From: Planctomycetota bacterium
GTDB taxonomy: Bacteria > Planctomycetota > Planctomycetia > Gemmatales > Gemmataceae
Direction: 5' to 3'
Length of the DNA: 37,630 nucleotides
Assembly (NCBI GenBank): GCA_003671255.1
Contig: QWPF01000015.1
Span: 3,458-41,087 of the forward strand
The position numbers and the translations under genes were made by a program. Below are positions 1-7,355 of this stretch, piece after piece (position 1 is the first letter of the stretch; each line of letters starts with the position of its first letter). Under the pieces are notes generated by a model, which did no database searches, was not told the DNA's origin, and saw only the letters and a program-made list of their open reading frames with translations.

Positions 1-459
1 GCCTTTGCGCCCTTTGGTTTCTCTACCTACGCTGATGACTTGTTTTTTATTAATCGGTTGCACGGCTGGAGATGAGATAACCTTTTGGGGCAGGGGTGTT
101 AAATCAGGCGGCCCCAAGCGAGGCGATCCTGTAATCAACCTTGCGATCCAACCGTTGACTTCACCACTTACTAACTCCTTGGTCGCCTGTTTTTCTGTCA
201 TATCCCATAGCTCAAATGCGCAAGCACCTGATTCTAGAATTCCTTTTATAGTCTCTGATTCTTCGGGCAAACAAACCACGATCAATCTATCTGCAGTGAT
301 CTCAGGCTTTACAAAAGGTAGCGAATAAGAGTTGATCTCTGCAACATAGGGCAGGCCCATCATCTTAAGGGAGTTTTCAATGCTCACCCTCAAGATTTCG
401 CTAATATTGATTTTGTTGTTAACCAGAAAGAGCACAGATTTGGTAGATGACTTTGCGAT
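1..459 (-). CDS. Partial protein resembling the low-molecular-weight phosphatase fold, apparent ATC start
   Basis: An open minus-strand frame of 153 codons runs off the left edge without a stop. An in-frame stop lies at 481-483. A perfect GGAGG (466-470) sits six bases before an ATC codon (457-459), giving the natural-looking N-terminus M-A-K-S-S-T-K followed by the beta strand SVLFLV. The first in-frame ATG is 32 codons later, inside the apparent domain. The layout (VLFL strand, loop, helix, later strand DRLIVVCLPEE, then FELWDM and a final helix) recalls low-molecular-weight tyrosine phosphatases or ArsC, but the catalytic C-x5-R loop reads V-N-N-K-I-N-I, so the Cys and Arg are absent. A proline-rich tail follows. 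It lies 56 bases after thrS on the same strand and is probably co-transcribed. I am fairly sure it is coding; the fold is a tentative inference and activity is unlikely. Confidence 0.55.
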   Translation of the reverse strand, partial: MAKSSTKSVLFLVNNKINISEILRVSIENSLKMMGLPYVAEINSYSLPFVKPEITADRLIVVCLPEESETIKGILESGACAFELWDMTEKQATKELVSGEVNGWIARLITGSPRLGPPDLTPLPQKVISSPAVQPINKKQVISVGRETKGRKG

Positions 460-470
460 GGGAAGCCTCC
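457..470 (-). promoter_or_regulatory. Ribosome binding site in front of a non-AUG (ATC) start
   Basis: On the minus strand GGAGG (466-470) is followed by six bases and then ATC (457-459). It is among the clearest Shine-Dalgarno sequences in this window, and spacing is ideal for ATC but not for any downstream ATG, GTG or TTG in the frame (nearest GTG at 433-435). AUU/AUC-type starts are known for infC, where they mediate autoregulation. A single-base change or sequencing error from ATG would give the same picture. Confidence 0.5.
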
Positions 471-515
471 AGAATTCAGATCAATAATTTTGAAAGGAGT
501 CTGGAATGAAAAGAG

Positions 516-2735
516 TTAAACAGGCGTTCGAACCAATCTGCGGGCAGTGATTTCTTCAGCAAGTTTAGCTAGAAGATCTGCGAGAGGCATGGCGCCCAAA
601 TCGCCATCAGTACGGTGCCTAACTGCAACGGTGGATGCGGAAACTTCTTTATCACCTACCACGAGCATGTAGGGAATTTTTTCAAGGCTTGCTTCGCGGA
701 TCTTTGCGCCAACTTTATCAGAGCGATAATCGCCTGTTGCACGAAGGCCTGCACTTCGAAGTTGGGCTTCAACCTGTTTGCCATAGTCGTTGAATTTATC
801 ACTAACGGGCAGAACACGAACTTGTTCTGGTGAAAGCCAGAGTGGGAATGCGCCACAAAAATGCTCGATGAGAATGCCCATGAATCGTTCCATAGATCCA
901 AAGGGTGCCCGATGAATCATGATAGGGCGATGCATTTTATTATCTGCGCCCACATACTCGAGATCAAAGCGCTTGGGCAGATTGTAATCGAGTTGCACGG
1001 TACCTAGTTGCCATTCCCTGCCGATGCAATCCTTCACCACAAAGTCAATCTTGGGGCCATAGAATGCAGCTTCGCCTTCTTCTGCAGAGAAAGGCATGTT
1101 GAGGGATTTAACAATATTGATGATAGCTGCTTGGGCGTTGTTCCAATCTTCATCAGCGCCAACATACTTATCGCTTTTTGGATCGCGTAAGCCGATGCGG
1201 ATGCGGAAATCAGTTAAGCCAAGGTCTTTTAATACGAAGAGAACGAGCTCGATATTGGCCCGCATTTCTTCTTCGACCTGATCTGCAGTAACGAAAAGAT
1301 GCGCATCATCCTGGGTGAACCCACGAACACGGGTCAAACCAGAAAGCTCGCCAGTCTGCTCGTAGCGGTAAACGGTGCCAAACTCCGCCAAGCGAACTGG
1401 AAGGTCGCGATAACTGCGGGGTTCTGCTTTATAAATTTGAATATGGTGCGGGCAATTCATTGGCTTAAGCAGATAGCCTTCCTGATTCACCAACCAGCCC
1501 AGAAGGGCGGTGGCACGTTCAGGCGTGGTAGTTGCAGCAAGGTAAGGTGCAATTTCTACCTTCATGGTATCTAATAGCTTCAACACCAACTGATGAACAC
1601 AATCACATTTCTTGGCATTGGTATCAGCATCGGCATAGCCTGGGATGGTAAGTTGCGCCCGATCGAGGAACAAAACCATGTCGCGTTCTTTGGCTTCATC
1701 AAGTTCGCCTGCTGCAAGTCTGTATTGGCATAAGTCGAGTGCAGAAGCCGCGGGATGATAATACAGTGGCGGGAACTGGGCATCGCGATAATACGGGAAA
1801 TGGCCAGAGATGCGGTAAAGATCAAGCTTGCCCACATGGGGAGTATAAACAGGGGAGTAACCGCGCTTTACCAGTTCATCTTTGATAAAGGATTCGAGCA
1901 AGCCGCGAATGATCGCACCTTTGGGCATCCACAAAATAAGGCCAGCGCCCACAAGATTGCTAATGGTGAAAAGGCGAAGTTGTTTGCCTAGTAAACGGTG
2001 ATCGCGCTTCTTGGATTCTTCAACTAATTTGAGGTAGGCATCGAGATCTTTTTGGGAAAAGAACGCAGTTGCATAAAGGCGCTGCAATTGCTTGCGGGAA
2101 ACATCATTCTTCCAGTATGCCCCTGCGATACTGAGGAGCTTGAATGCCCCGACTTTGCCTGCATGAGGAAGATGCGGGCCTCTGCAAAGATCGACAAATT
2201 CACCCTGGCGATAAAAACTAAGGATGGGGTATTTCTTTAACTCACCATCAATGTGTTCGACTTTGTAATCTTGCTTAAGATCGTTGACGAGTTCGCGACC
2301 TTCGCTGGTGCTGCGCTCAAAGCGCTCGAAGGGCTCAGCCTTTTCGACAATCTTGCGCATCTCTTCTTCGATGCGGGGAAAATCTTCCTCGCGAATCGGA
2401 GTCGCAGATTCGATGTCGTAGTAGAAACCGGTTTCAGTTGCAGGGCCAAACGCAAGTTGAGTGTTTGGAAACAAGCGCATAACAGCCCGAGCCATGATGT
2501 GGGCACAAGAATGCCTAAGCACTTCTAATGCATCGGGATCTTTTTCAGTGAGAATTTGAAAAGTAGATTCTTCCTTGGAGGGAAGTTCGCGTTCCAAATC
2601 AACAATGATGCCATCGACCTTGGCAGCAATGGCTGCTTGGGCCAGTCTTTTACCAATGGATTCAGCAACATCCCTAGATCGGGTTCCCAAGGGGACTTGC
2701 CTAGTAGAACCATCTGGCAGTTTCAGGGTAATCAT
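516..2735 (-). CDS. thrS: Threonyl-tRNA synthetase with a large insertion in the catalytic domain
   Basis: Class II threonyl-tRNA synthetase; charges tRNA-Thr with threonine in the cytosol. The 739 residues show the full architecture: TGS domain (about 1-63), editing domain with H75-x3-H79 and the C184/H188 pair (in DLCRGPH), catalytic core with zinc ligands C428 (in KPMNCPHH), H479 (in DDAHLF) and H608 (in IHRAPFGSMERF), motif 2 around R457 to R471, and the C-terminal anticodon-binding domain from about 635. The family is normally about 640 residues; the extra length is mainly an insertion of roughly 95 residues at about 323-418, between FPPL and EGYLLKPMNC, containing a CDC motif. The gene starts 28 bases after the rpsR stop on the same strand, so an operon is likely. 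No clear Shine-Dalgarno precedes the ATG. The assignment is secure. Confidence 0.97.
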   Translation of the reverse strand: MITLKLPDGSTRQVPLGTRSRDVAESIGKRLAQAAIAAKVDGIIVDLERELPSKEESTFQILTEKDPDALEVLRHSCAHIMARAVMRLFPNTQLAFGPATETGFYYDIESATPIREEDFPRIEEEMRKIVEKAEPFERFERSTSEGRELVNDLKQDYKVEHIDGELKKYPILSFYRQGEFVDLCRGPHLPHAGKVGAFKLLSIAGAYWKNDVSRKQLQRLYATAFFSQKDLDAYLKLVEESKKRDHRLLGKQLRLFTISNLVGAGLILWMPKGAIIRGLLESFIKDELVKRGYSPVYTPHVGKLDLYRISGHFPYYRDAQFPPLYYHPAASALDLCQYRLAAGELDEAKERDMVLFLDRAQLTIPGYADADTNAKKCDCVHQLVLKLLDTMKVEIAPYLAATTTPERATALLGWLVNQEGYLLKPMNCPHHIQIYKAEPRSYRDLPVRLAEFGTVYRYEQTGELSGLTRVRGFTQDDAHLFVTADQVEEEMRANIELVLFVLKDLGLTDFRIRIGLRDPKSDKYVGADEDWNNAQAAIINIVKSLNMPFSAEEGEAAFYGPKIDFVVKDCIGREWQLGTVQLDYNLPKRFDLEYVGADNKMHRPIMIHRAPFGSMERFMGILIEHFCGAFPLWLSPEQVRVLPVSDKFNDYGKQVEAQLRSAGLRATGDYRSDKVGAKIREASLEKIPYMLVVGDKEVSASTVAVRHRTDGDLGAMPLADLLAKLAEEITARRLVRTPV

Positions 2736-2763
2736 GGGTGTTGCTTAATAGATTAAAGCGAGA

Positions 2764-3006
2764 TTACTCGCCAATGTAGGGCATTAAAGCCATAAAGCGG
2801 GCGCGTTTGACAGCATCTTGAACAGCGCGCTGGAAAGCAGCACAGTTGCCTGTACGCTTACGGCTGAGCATTTTGCCTTGCCCGGTAGACATTTTCTTGA
2901 GGGTGCTAACATCCTTGTAATCAACAAAAGCGGGACGAGGGCAACCTTCCTTGGTGCAAAAACGACAACGATTCTTCTTACCTTTACCCAATTTCTTGCG
3001 AACCAT
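2764..3006 (-). CDS. rpsR: Small ribosomal subunit protein bS18
   Basis: 80-residue bS18, an RNA-binding protein of the 30S platform. Typical features are the basic N-terminus, the YKDVSTLKKM stretch, the GKMLSRKRTGNCAAFQR core and the KRARFMALMPY ending. It is a cysteine-containing form (CRFC, then C at KEGC), the zinc-ribbon-like version of the family. I place the start at the ATG at 3006; a TTG at 3018 would add four residues but the GAGAG purine run upstream fits the ATG better. The gene is first in the run rpsR, thrS, phosphatase-like gene, with a promoter-like element at 3058-3085. rpsR next to thrS, rather than next to rpsF or rplI, is a less common arrangement. Confidence 0.95.
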   Translation of the reverse strand: MVRKKLGKGKKNRCRFCTKEGCPRPAFVDYKDVSTLKKMSTGQGKMLSRKRTGNCAAFQRAVQDAVKRARFMALMPYIGE

Positions 3007-3057
3007 GGTTACTCTCAACTTTTCGTGAATAAAAAATCAAATACGCCTAAGGAAGTC

Positions 3058-3085
3058 AAATTACAATTTTAGAGCCTAAAGTCAA
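3058..3085 (-). promoter_or_regulatory. Putative sigma70-type promoter for rpsR-thrS
   Basis: On the minus strand TTGACT (3080-3085) is separated by 16 bases from TAATTT (3058-3063), about 50 bases before the rpsR start. The -35 is a strong match and the -10 is moderate. The same intergenic region also holds a divergent promoter for the DUF1559 gene. Confidence 0.45.
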
Positions 3086-3104
3086 CTATCCCATAAGAAT
3101 TGAT

Positions 3105-3134
3105 TTGCAAGATAGAACTGCTTTCTTGTATAAA
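3105..3134 (+). promoter_or_regulatory. Putative promoter for the first DUF1559 gene
   Basis: TTGCAA (3105-3110), an 18-base spacer and TATAAA (3129-3134) lie about 57 bases upstream of the ATG at 3192. Both boxes match the vegetative consensus well. Confidence 0.45.
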
Positions 3135-3191
3135 ATAGGGGTATTCAAATCTTTAATACTTCGCTGATTCTTCACTAAATGGATGTAAGTC

Positions 3192-4136
3192 ATGAAGAGA
3201 AAAGGGTTTACGCTAATTGAACTATTGGTTGTCATCGCCATTATTGCCATTTTAATTGGTTTGCTTCTGCCTGCCGTGCAAAAAGTCAGGGAAGCAGCTG
3301 CACGGATGAAGTGCCAGAATAACCTCAAACAACTGGGGCTAGGGGTGCATTCTTATCACGATACTTATTCGCGCTTCGTTCCAGCAGGAAACATAAAAAT
3401 CGGCATTAGTTGGCATGTGGGAATACTTCCTTACATAGAACAAACCGCTCTATTTAATAAAGTAAGCCAGGCTGCGGGTAACTATATAAATGTGGTTGGG
3501 AAGTACGATATTCCTGTAAACAACAGGGTTGCAACCTTCCTTTGCCCCAGCCAAACCGGAGCCGAAAAAATGATCCTCGCGCCAGCACCACCCCACAATG
3601 TAAATCTTCCAGAAGTCATCAACAACCAACCTCCTTACACCACTCATTATTATGGTGTAGCCGGGCCAGCTGGAGTGAACCCAATTACTGCCGCCAACTA
3701 TATTAATGAGGCCAATGATGCCACCCATGGCCGAATGGGAAAACAAGGCATGTTCCAAAGAACCGATGCCGTAAAGCTTGAAAATATAACCGATGGCACA
3801 TCGAACACTTTGATGGTGGGTGAAATGTCATGGTCGCCTGGGGCTATAACTCCATCTAATATTGCAGGCACGCGCTATCGTGGCTGGGCTCGTGGATGTG
3901 AAGACCCCGCTGTTACTGGCTCCGCTGTTTGTGCCGGTATCAAAACCATTAGTAACGCAATCAATGCCTATTCCAACACCCTTTTTAATGAAATGCCTTT
4001 TGGCAGCCAGCATACAGGCGGTACCAACTTTGCCATGGGCGATGCTTCGGTAAGATTCTTAAACGCTAGTATTAACATTAACGCCTACCGTGCTGCAGCT
4101 AGTTACAATGGTGGCGAAGTCTTACCTTTGGATTAA
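3192..4136 (+). CDS. DUF1559 pseudopilin-like protein (copy 1)
   Basis: 314 residues. The N-terminus is a type IV/type II prepilin-like signal: short basic leader MKRKG, then FTLIE with the glutamate at mature position 5, then a hydrophobic helix ending [13 protein letters not shown]. Prepilin peptidase cleavage after the Gly is expected from the motif. The C-terminal part carries the H-x9-D motif typical of planctomycete H-X9-DG/DUF1559 proteins (HTGGTNFAMGDASVRF; here DA instead of DG). The family is greatly expanded in Planctomycetes and its function is not settled; a surface or secretion-associated fibre role is inferred from the pilin-like head. The gene ends five bases before a lipoprotein gene, so the two form a unit. 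Confidence 0.92.
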   Translation: MKRKGFTLIELLVVIAIIAILIGLLLPAVQKVREAAARMKCQNNLKQLGLGVHSYHDTYSRFVPAGNIKIGISWHVGILPYIEQTALFNKVSQAAGNYINVVGKYDIPVNNRVATFLCPSQTGAEKMILAPAPPHNVNLPEVINNQPPYTTHYYGVAGPAGVNPITAANYINEANDATHGRMGKQGMFQRTDAVKLENITDGTSNTLMVGEMSWSPGAITPSNIAGTRYRGWARGCEDPAVTGSAVCAGIKTISNAINAYSNTLFNEMPFGSQHTGGTNFAMGDASVRFLNASININAYRAAASYNGGEVLPLD

Positions 4137-4141
4137 TTCTT

Positions 4142-4525
4142 ATGTTAAAACCTGCTTGCAAACCACTTTTCGTAATGACAACCCTTTGGCTGGCCATCTT
4201 GGGATGTAGTGCCGAGGTTCCGACTTTTCCGGTGGAAGGCATGGTAACTTTCAAAGGCAAAGCCATCCCCAAGGGAGAAATCTACTTCGACCCTGATATT
4301 TCAATTAAAGGGCCCCAAGGAAGAGCATTGATAAGTGAGGGGAAATTTTCCACCAAAGATATCAACTCAGGGATTGTTCCAGGGAAATACATCATTCGTA
4401 TCCACGGATTCGATGGTAAGCCAAGAGAAGAAGCACCCATGGGAAAAGCACTTTTTTTCGCCTACGAATTACCCATGGAGTTGGTTGCGGGCAAACCCCT
4501 TACCATCGAAGTACCTTCGAAATAA
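4142..4525 (+). CDS. Small lipoprotein with transthyretin-like domain
   Basis: 127 residues. The signal peptide ends in a lipobox (LAILGC), so a lipid-anchored envelope protein is expected. The mature part starts with V-E-G-M-V-T-F-K-G-K, followed by I-P-K-G-E-I-Y-F and, later, PGKYIIRIHG. This is the pattern of carboxypeptidase-regulatory/transthyretin-like beta-sandwich domains that commonly follow DUF1559 genes in planctomycetes. It starts five bases after the DUF1559 stop and is surely co-transcribed. Similar domains occur at 27877, 31408 and in the C-terminus of the membrane protein at 34380. Function unknown. Confidence 0.85.
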   Translation: MLKPACKPLFVMTTLWLAILGCSAEVPTFPVEGMVTFKGKAIPKGEIYFDPDISIKGPQGRALISEGKFSTKDINSGIVPGKYIIRIHGFDGKPREEAPMGKALFFAYELPMELVAGKPLTIEVPSK

Positions 4526-4590
4526 CTGCTTTAATCGATCAGATCATCGCAGGCATACTAATATTTTTTAAAGCTATGTTAATTAGGTAT

Positions 4591-4628
4591 GTCTAAAAAT
4601 TGCCCGGCTGAGTTTTAGACGATATCAT
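4591..4628 (+). promoter_or_regulatory. Inverted repeat embracing a putative promoter for the esterase gene
   Basis: TTGCCC (4600-4605), 17 bases and TATCAT (4623-4628) form a reasonable promoter about 50 bases before the esterase ATG. The -35 box lies between perfect 8-base inverted arms, GTCTAAAA (4591-4598) and TTTTAGAC (4613-4620), separated by 14 bases. This could be an operator; a weak terminator for the preceding lipoprotein gene is the alternative, but no T-tract follows. Confidence 0.4.
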
Positions 4629-4676
4629 TCTTAAAGTGTTAATCATCTTTTCTGTATCAGAAAGGCTTTTAGGATC

Positions 4677-5738
4677 ATGCACTTTATTCGTGCCAGCGCA
4701 CTTGTGTTCATGCTGGTACTTACTCCTTCACTTTTAGCCTTCAAATTCACCAACCCCTTTTTATTCAACAGAGTGAATCGCAATCTGCATGGCACCATGG
4801 TGGATTACACCAATAATTCCAAAATGGATAATCGAATATGGTCGGAATCGCTCTGTGAAAAACGCGATCTGTATCTTTATCTCCCCCCCAACTATGATTC
4901 CAGCAAAGCTTACCCACTTTTAATCTGGATGCATGGGTTCAGTCAGGATGAAAATGTTTTCCTCGACTATGTGGTGAAACCTTTTGATTGCGCCATAGCT
5001 TCGGGCAAACTTCCCCCGATGATCATTGCATCCCCCGATGGCAGCTTGAATAAAAAGCTGCGATTAATTCCGCCGGGCAGCTTCTTCATTAATAGTAAAG
5101 CGGGAAATTACGAAGACTATCTCATGAAAGATGTGGTGGGCTTTCTCACCAAAAATTATCTTATTCGCCCTGAAAGAGAAGCTCATGGCTTGGCGGGCAC
5201 CTCCATGGGTGGGGCAGCTTCCTACCACCTTGGTATCAAACACAACCAGTTCTTTAAAAACATTGCAGGTATATCTCCACCGCTGAATCTCCGCTATATG
5301 GATCACAAAGGCTCTTACATGGGCAAATTTAACGCTGCTTTCACCGAGTTACGAAACGACTTCTCTAAAAGTAATATGACTGTAGGAAAGTTCTGCGGCT
5401 TCTTTCTCGTAAAAGCTAAAGATATTCAAGCCGACTTGTTCAATTTCAAAGATCCAAACATCGCTGCAGAAATCGCTGCAGTTAACCCAACCGAAATGCT
5501 CGACTTTTATAACATCAAAAATGGCATGCTTAACATGTATCTGGCCTATGGTGGAAAAGATGAGTTCAACCTTGATGCCCAAGCAGAAAGCTTCCTGCAT
5601 CATGCCCAATCTAAAGCCATTCATGTGGATGTTGATTACGATCCAAACGGCAGACACAACACCGCAACCGCAAAGAGATTCATTCCCAACATGATTGATT
5701 GGTTTGCAATCCAATTCAAAGGAATGGAACCCAAGTAA
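4677..5738 (+). CDS. Secreted alpha/beta-hydrolase esterase (paralogue A)
   Basis: 353 residues with an N-terminal signal-like helix (about 4-21). It is an alpha/beta hydrolase of the putative esterase (esterase D/Fes-like) type. The nucleophile is S176 in GTSMGG, the acid is probably D295 in YGGKDEF, and the histidine is H327 in PNGRHN. The oxyanion-hole strand is WMHGFSQDE. It probably hydrolyses an ester outside the cytoplasm; the substrate (for example an acylated polysaccharide) cannot be told. It is a clear paralogue of the gene at 11956-13038, sharing the VNR-x-LHG-x-x-VDYTNN entrance and PPLNLRY/MPLLNLRY segments. A bidirectional terminator separates it from the convergent oxidoreductase gene. 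Confidence 0.85.
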   Translation: MHFIRASALVFMLVLTPSLLAFKFTNPFLFNRVNRNLHGTMVDYTNNSKMDNRIWSESLCEKRDLYLYLPPNYDSSKAYPLLIWMHGFSQDENVFLDYVVKPFDCAIASGKLPPMIIASPDGSLNKKLRLIPPGSFFINSKAGNYEDYLMKDVVGFLTKNYLIRPEREAHGLAGTSMGGAASYHLGIKHNQFFKNIAGISPPLNLRYMDHKGSYMGKFNAAFTELRNDFSKSNMTVGKFCGFFLVKAKDIQADLFNFKDPNIAAEIAAVNPTEMLDFYNIKNGMLNMYLAYGGKDEFNLDAQAESFLHHAQSKAIHVDVDYDPNGRHNTATAKRFIPNMIDWFAIQFKGMEPK

Positions 5739-5744
5739 ATAAAA

Positions 5745-5780
5745 AAGACCTGCGGAGAATATCTCCACAGGTCTTCTTTT
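5745..5780. terminator. Bidirectional rho-independent terminator
   Basis: Arms 5745-5758 and 5762-5775 (AAGACCTG at one end, CAGGTCTT at the other) form a 14-base stem with one C/A mismatch and a 3-base loop, flanked by an A-run on the left and a T-run on the right. It lies exactly between two convergent genes, so it can serve both. Confidence 0.85.
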
Positions 5781-5795
5781 TAGACAGCTTGCAAA

Positions 5796-7178
5796 TTAAA
5801 TCCCATACTCGCGTTTGGGGCGAATGAACTTCCCTGGCTGGGGAATTGGGTATTTACCATTCTTATCTGCAATCAATGGCGCAGGACCATCCAAGGTAAG
5901 CTTGTCCACCGTTGGAGCAAACTCATGCTCGCAATTTAGCATCTCATCATAAGTGATGATCTTACCGGTATGGCAAGCCATACGGCCCATCGAAGTTACC
6001 AAGCTAGCTTCCGCACCACGACGGCACTCATTGTGCTTTTTGTCTTGGCGAATCGCTTCGATTAATGCATCCCATTCCAATTGGTAGGGGTTCAAATCTT
6101 CCTTGGTGTACTTCCAAATCTCGTTGGCAGGGGTCATGTTCTGTCCCTTGTACATTCTTGCATTGGCTGGCCAATGGCCCCTTGCAGAAATGGTGGCAGA
6201 ACCCTTCGTACCATGTGCATAACTGGCGAACTCTTGATCACAATCAGGCATGTAACGGCCTTCAAGAATCAGTTTAGCGCCATCTGCAAAAGTAAACTCT
6301 GTCGAGTAAGAATCGAAATTCTGATCAACATAATCTTCACGATAATGTCTGCCGCCATAGCCCTTCGCAGAAATCGGCCAAGCATCTTTCATCCAACAAG
6401 ATTCATCAATGTTATGGATGAGGAAGTCGGAGTAAGCACCACCACTGGCCCAAAGGAAACCATGGAAGTTTTTGATTTGATAAAGGAGTTCGTTCATGTT
6501 GGCAGGCTTTGGCTTTACAAACGCACTGCCTGTAGGGCCAGCAACACGATAAGCGCGAAGAAGCGTGATATCGCCAATTTCGCCACCCTTGATTCGATCA
6601 TGCAATTCGCCTCTGGCTCTACAATGCCTGCACATAAGGCCAACGCCAACCTTCAAATTCTTAGCTTCAGATTTCGAAGCCAACTCAAGCATCCTGCGAG
6701 TGCCCGGGCCATCCACCGTGGTGGGCTTTTCCATGAATACATTCAAGCCCTTTTCAATCGCATAAGCAAACATCACCCAGCGAAATGCAACTGGTGTTGT
6801 AAGAATAACCACATCGCCTGGCTTTAAAGAATCCATGGCATTCTTGTAGCCATCAAACCCAATAAACTGCCTATCAACTGGAACATCAACCTGCTTATCA
6901 AAGGCTTTTTTGATGGAGCTATAACTACCTTTAAGCCTGTCTTCAAACACATCAGCCATCGCAGTAAGCTTGATGGGGCCACTTTTAGTGGAAAGAGCGT
7001 TTACTGCAGCTCCGGTACCACCGCCACCGCAACCTATCAACGCCACTTGCACTGTATTACTTTGATAAGCGTAAACGCCCTGCATGCTCATTGCAGCAAC
7101 AGCCAGACTTGTGGCAACTGTACCCGTTGTCTTAATTGCTTCCCGACGCGAAATATTAGCCTTGTTAATCTTCCCCAC
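5796..7178 (-). CDS. Tat-exported Gfo/Idh/MocA family oxidoreductase
   Basis: 460 residues. A twin-arginine signal (S-R-R-E-A-I-K at 10-16 followed by a hydrophobic stretch ending around VYA at 35-37) predicts export in folded form with bound cofactor. The NAD(P)-binding Rossmann motif is LIGCGGGGTG (48-57), and the family EKP motif is at 150-152. The C-terminal domain has the DFLIHNIDESCW stretch typical of this family's planctomycete Tat branch. It likely oxidises or reduces a sugar or cyclitol; the substrate is unknown. Translation starts at GTG (7176-7178), supported by GGGAGG eight bases upstream. It has its own promoter-like element at 7241-7269. Confidence 0.88.
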   Translation of the reverse strand: MGKINKANISRREAIKTTGTVATSLAVAAMSMQGVYAYQSNTVQVALIGCGGGGTGAAVNALSTKSGPIKLTAMADVFEDRLKGSYSSIKKAFDKQVDVPVDRQFIGFDGYKNAMDSLKPGDVVILTTPVAFRWVMFAYAIEKGLNVFMEKPTTVDGPGTRRMLELASKSEAKNLKVGVGLMCRHCRARGELHDRIKGGEIGDITLLRAYRVAGPTGSAFVKPKPANMNELLYQIKNFHGFLWASGGAYSDFLIHNIDESCWMKDAWPISAKGYGGRHYREDYVDQNFDSYSTEFTFADGAKLILEGRYMPDCDQEFASYAHGTKGSATISARGHWPANARMYKGQNMTPANEIWKYTKEDLNPYQLEWDALIEAIRQDKKHNECRRGAEASLVTSMGRMACHTGKIITYDEMLNCEHEFAPTVDKLTLDGPAPLIADKNGKYPIPQPGKFIRPKREYGI

Positions 7179-7240
7179 GGTGGGTGCCTCCCTTATTGGT
7201 ATGAAAAAACTCTAAGCAGTAAAACCGCTTGCGCCCTATA

Positions 7241-7269
7241 ATTACAATCGAACAATATGGGAAGGTCAA
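7241..7269 (-). promoter_or_regulatory. Putative promoter for the Tat oxidoreductase gene
   Basis: On the minus strand TTGACC (7264-7269), 17 bases, TGTAAT (7241-7246), about 60 bases before the GTG start. Both hexamers are close to consensus. Confidence 0.45.
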
Positions 7270-7355
7270 TGTAAAAGTGAATATAGGCAAAAAGCGGGCT
7301 TCCAGAGTTTCTTTGTTTCATGGTACTTTGACGCATCTGAAAACATCAAAACGGG

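Noticed and set aside
5-328. Plus-strand frame of 107 codons whose start resembles a lipoprotein signal
   Set aside because: It starts at TTG without a ribosome site and lies antisense to a minus-strand frame that is open to the window edge with better protein character and a strong ribosome site.
5349-5768. Minus-strand 139-codon frame over the 3' part of the first esterase gene
   Set aside because: Antisense to the catalytic Asp/His region of the esterase; also runs through the terminator.
6081-6827. Plus-strand 248-codon frame
   Set aside because: Entirely antisense to the Tat oxidoreductase gene with clear family motifs; composition is shadow-like.
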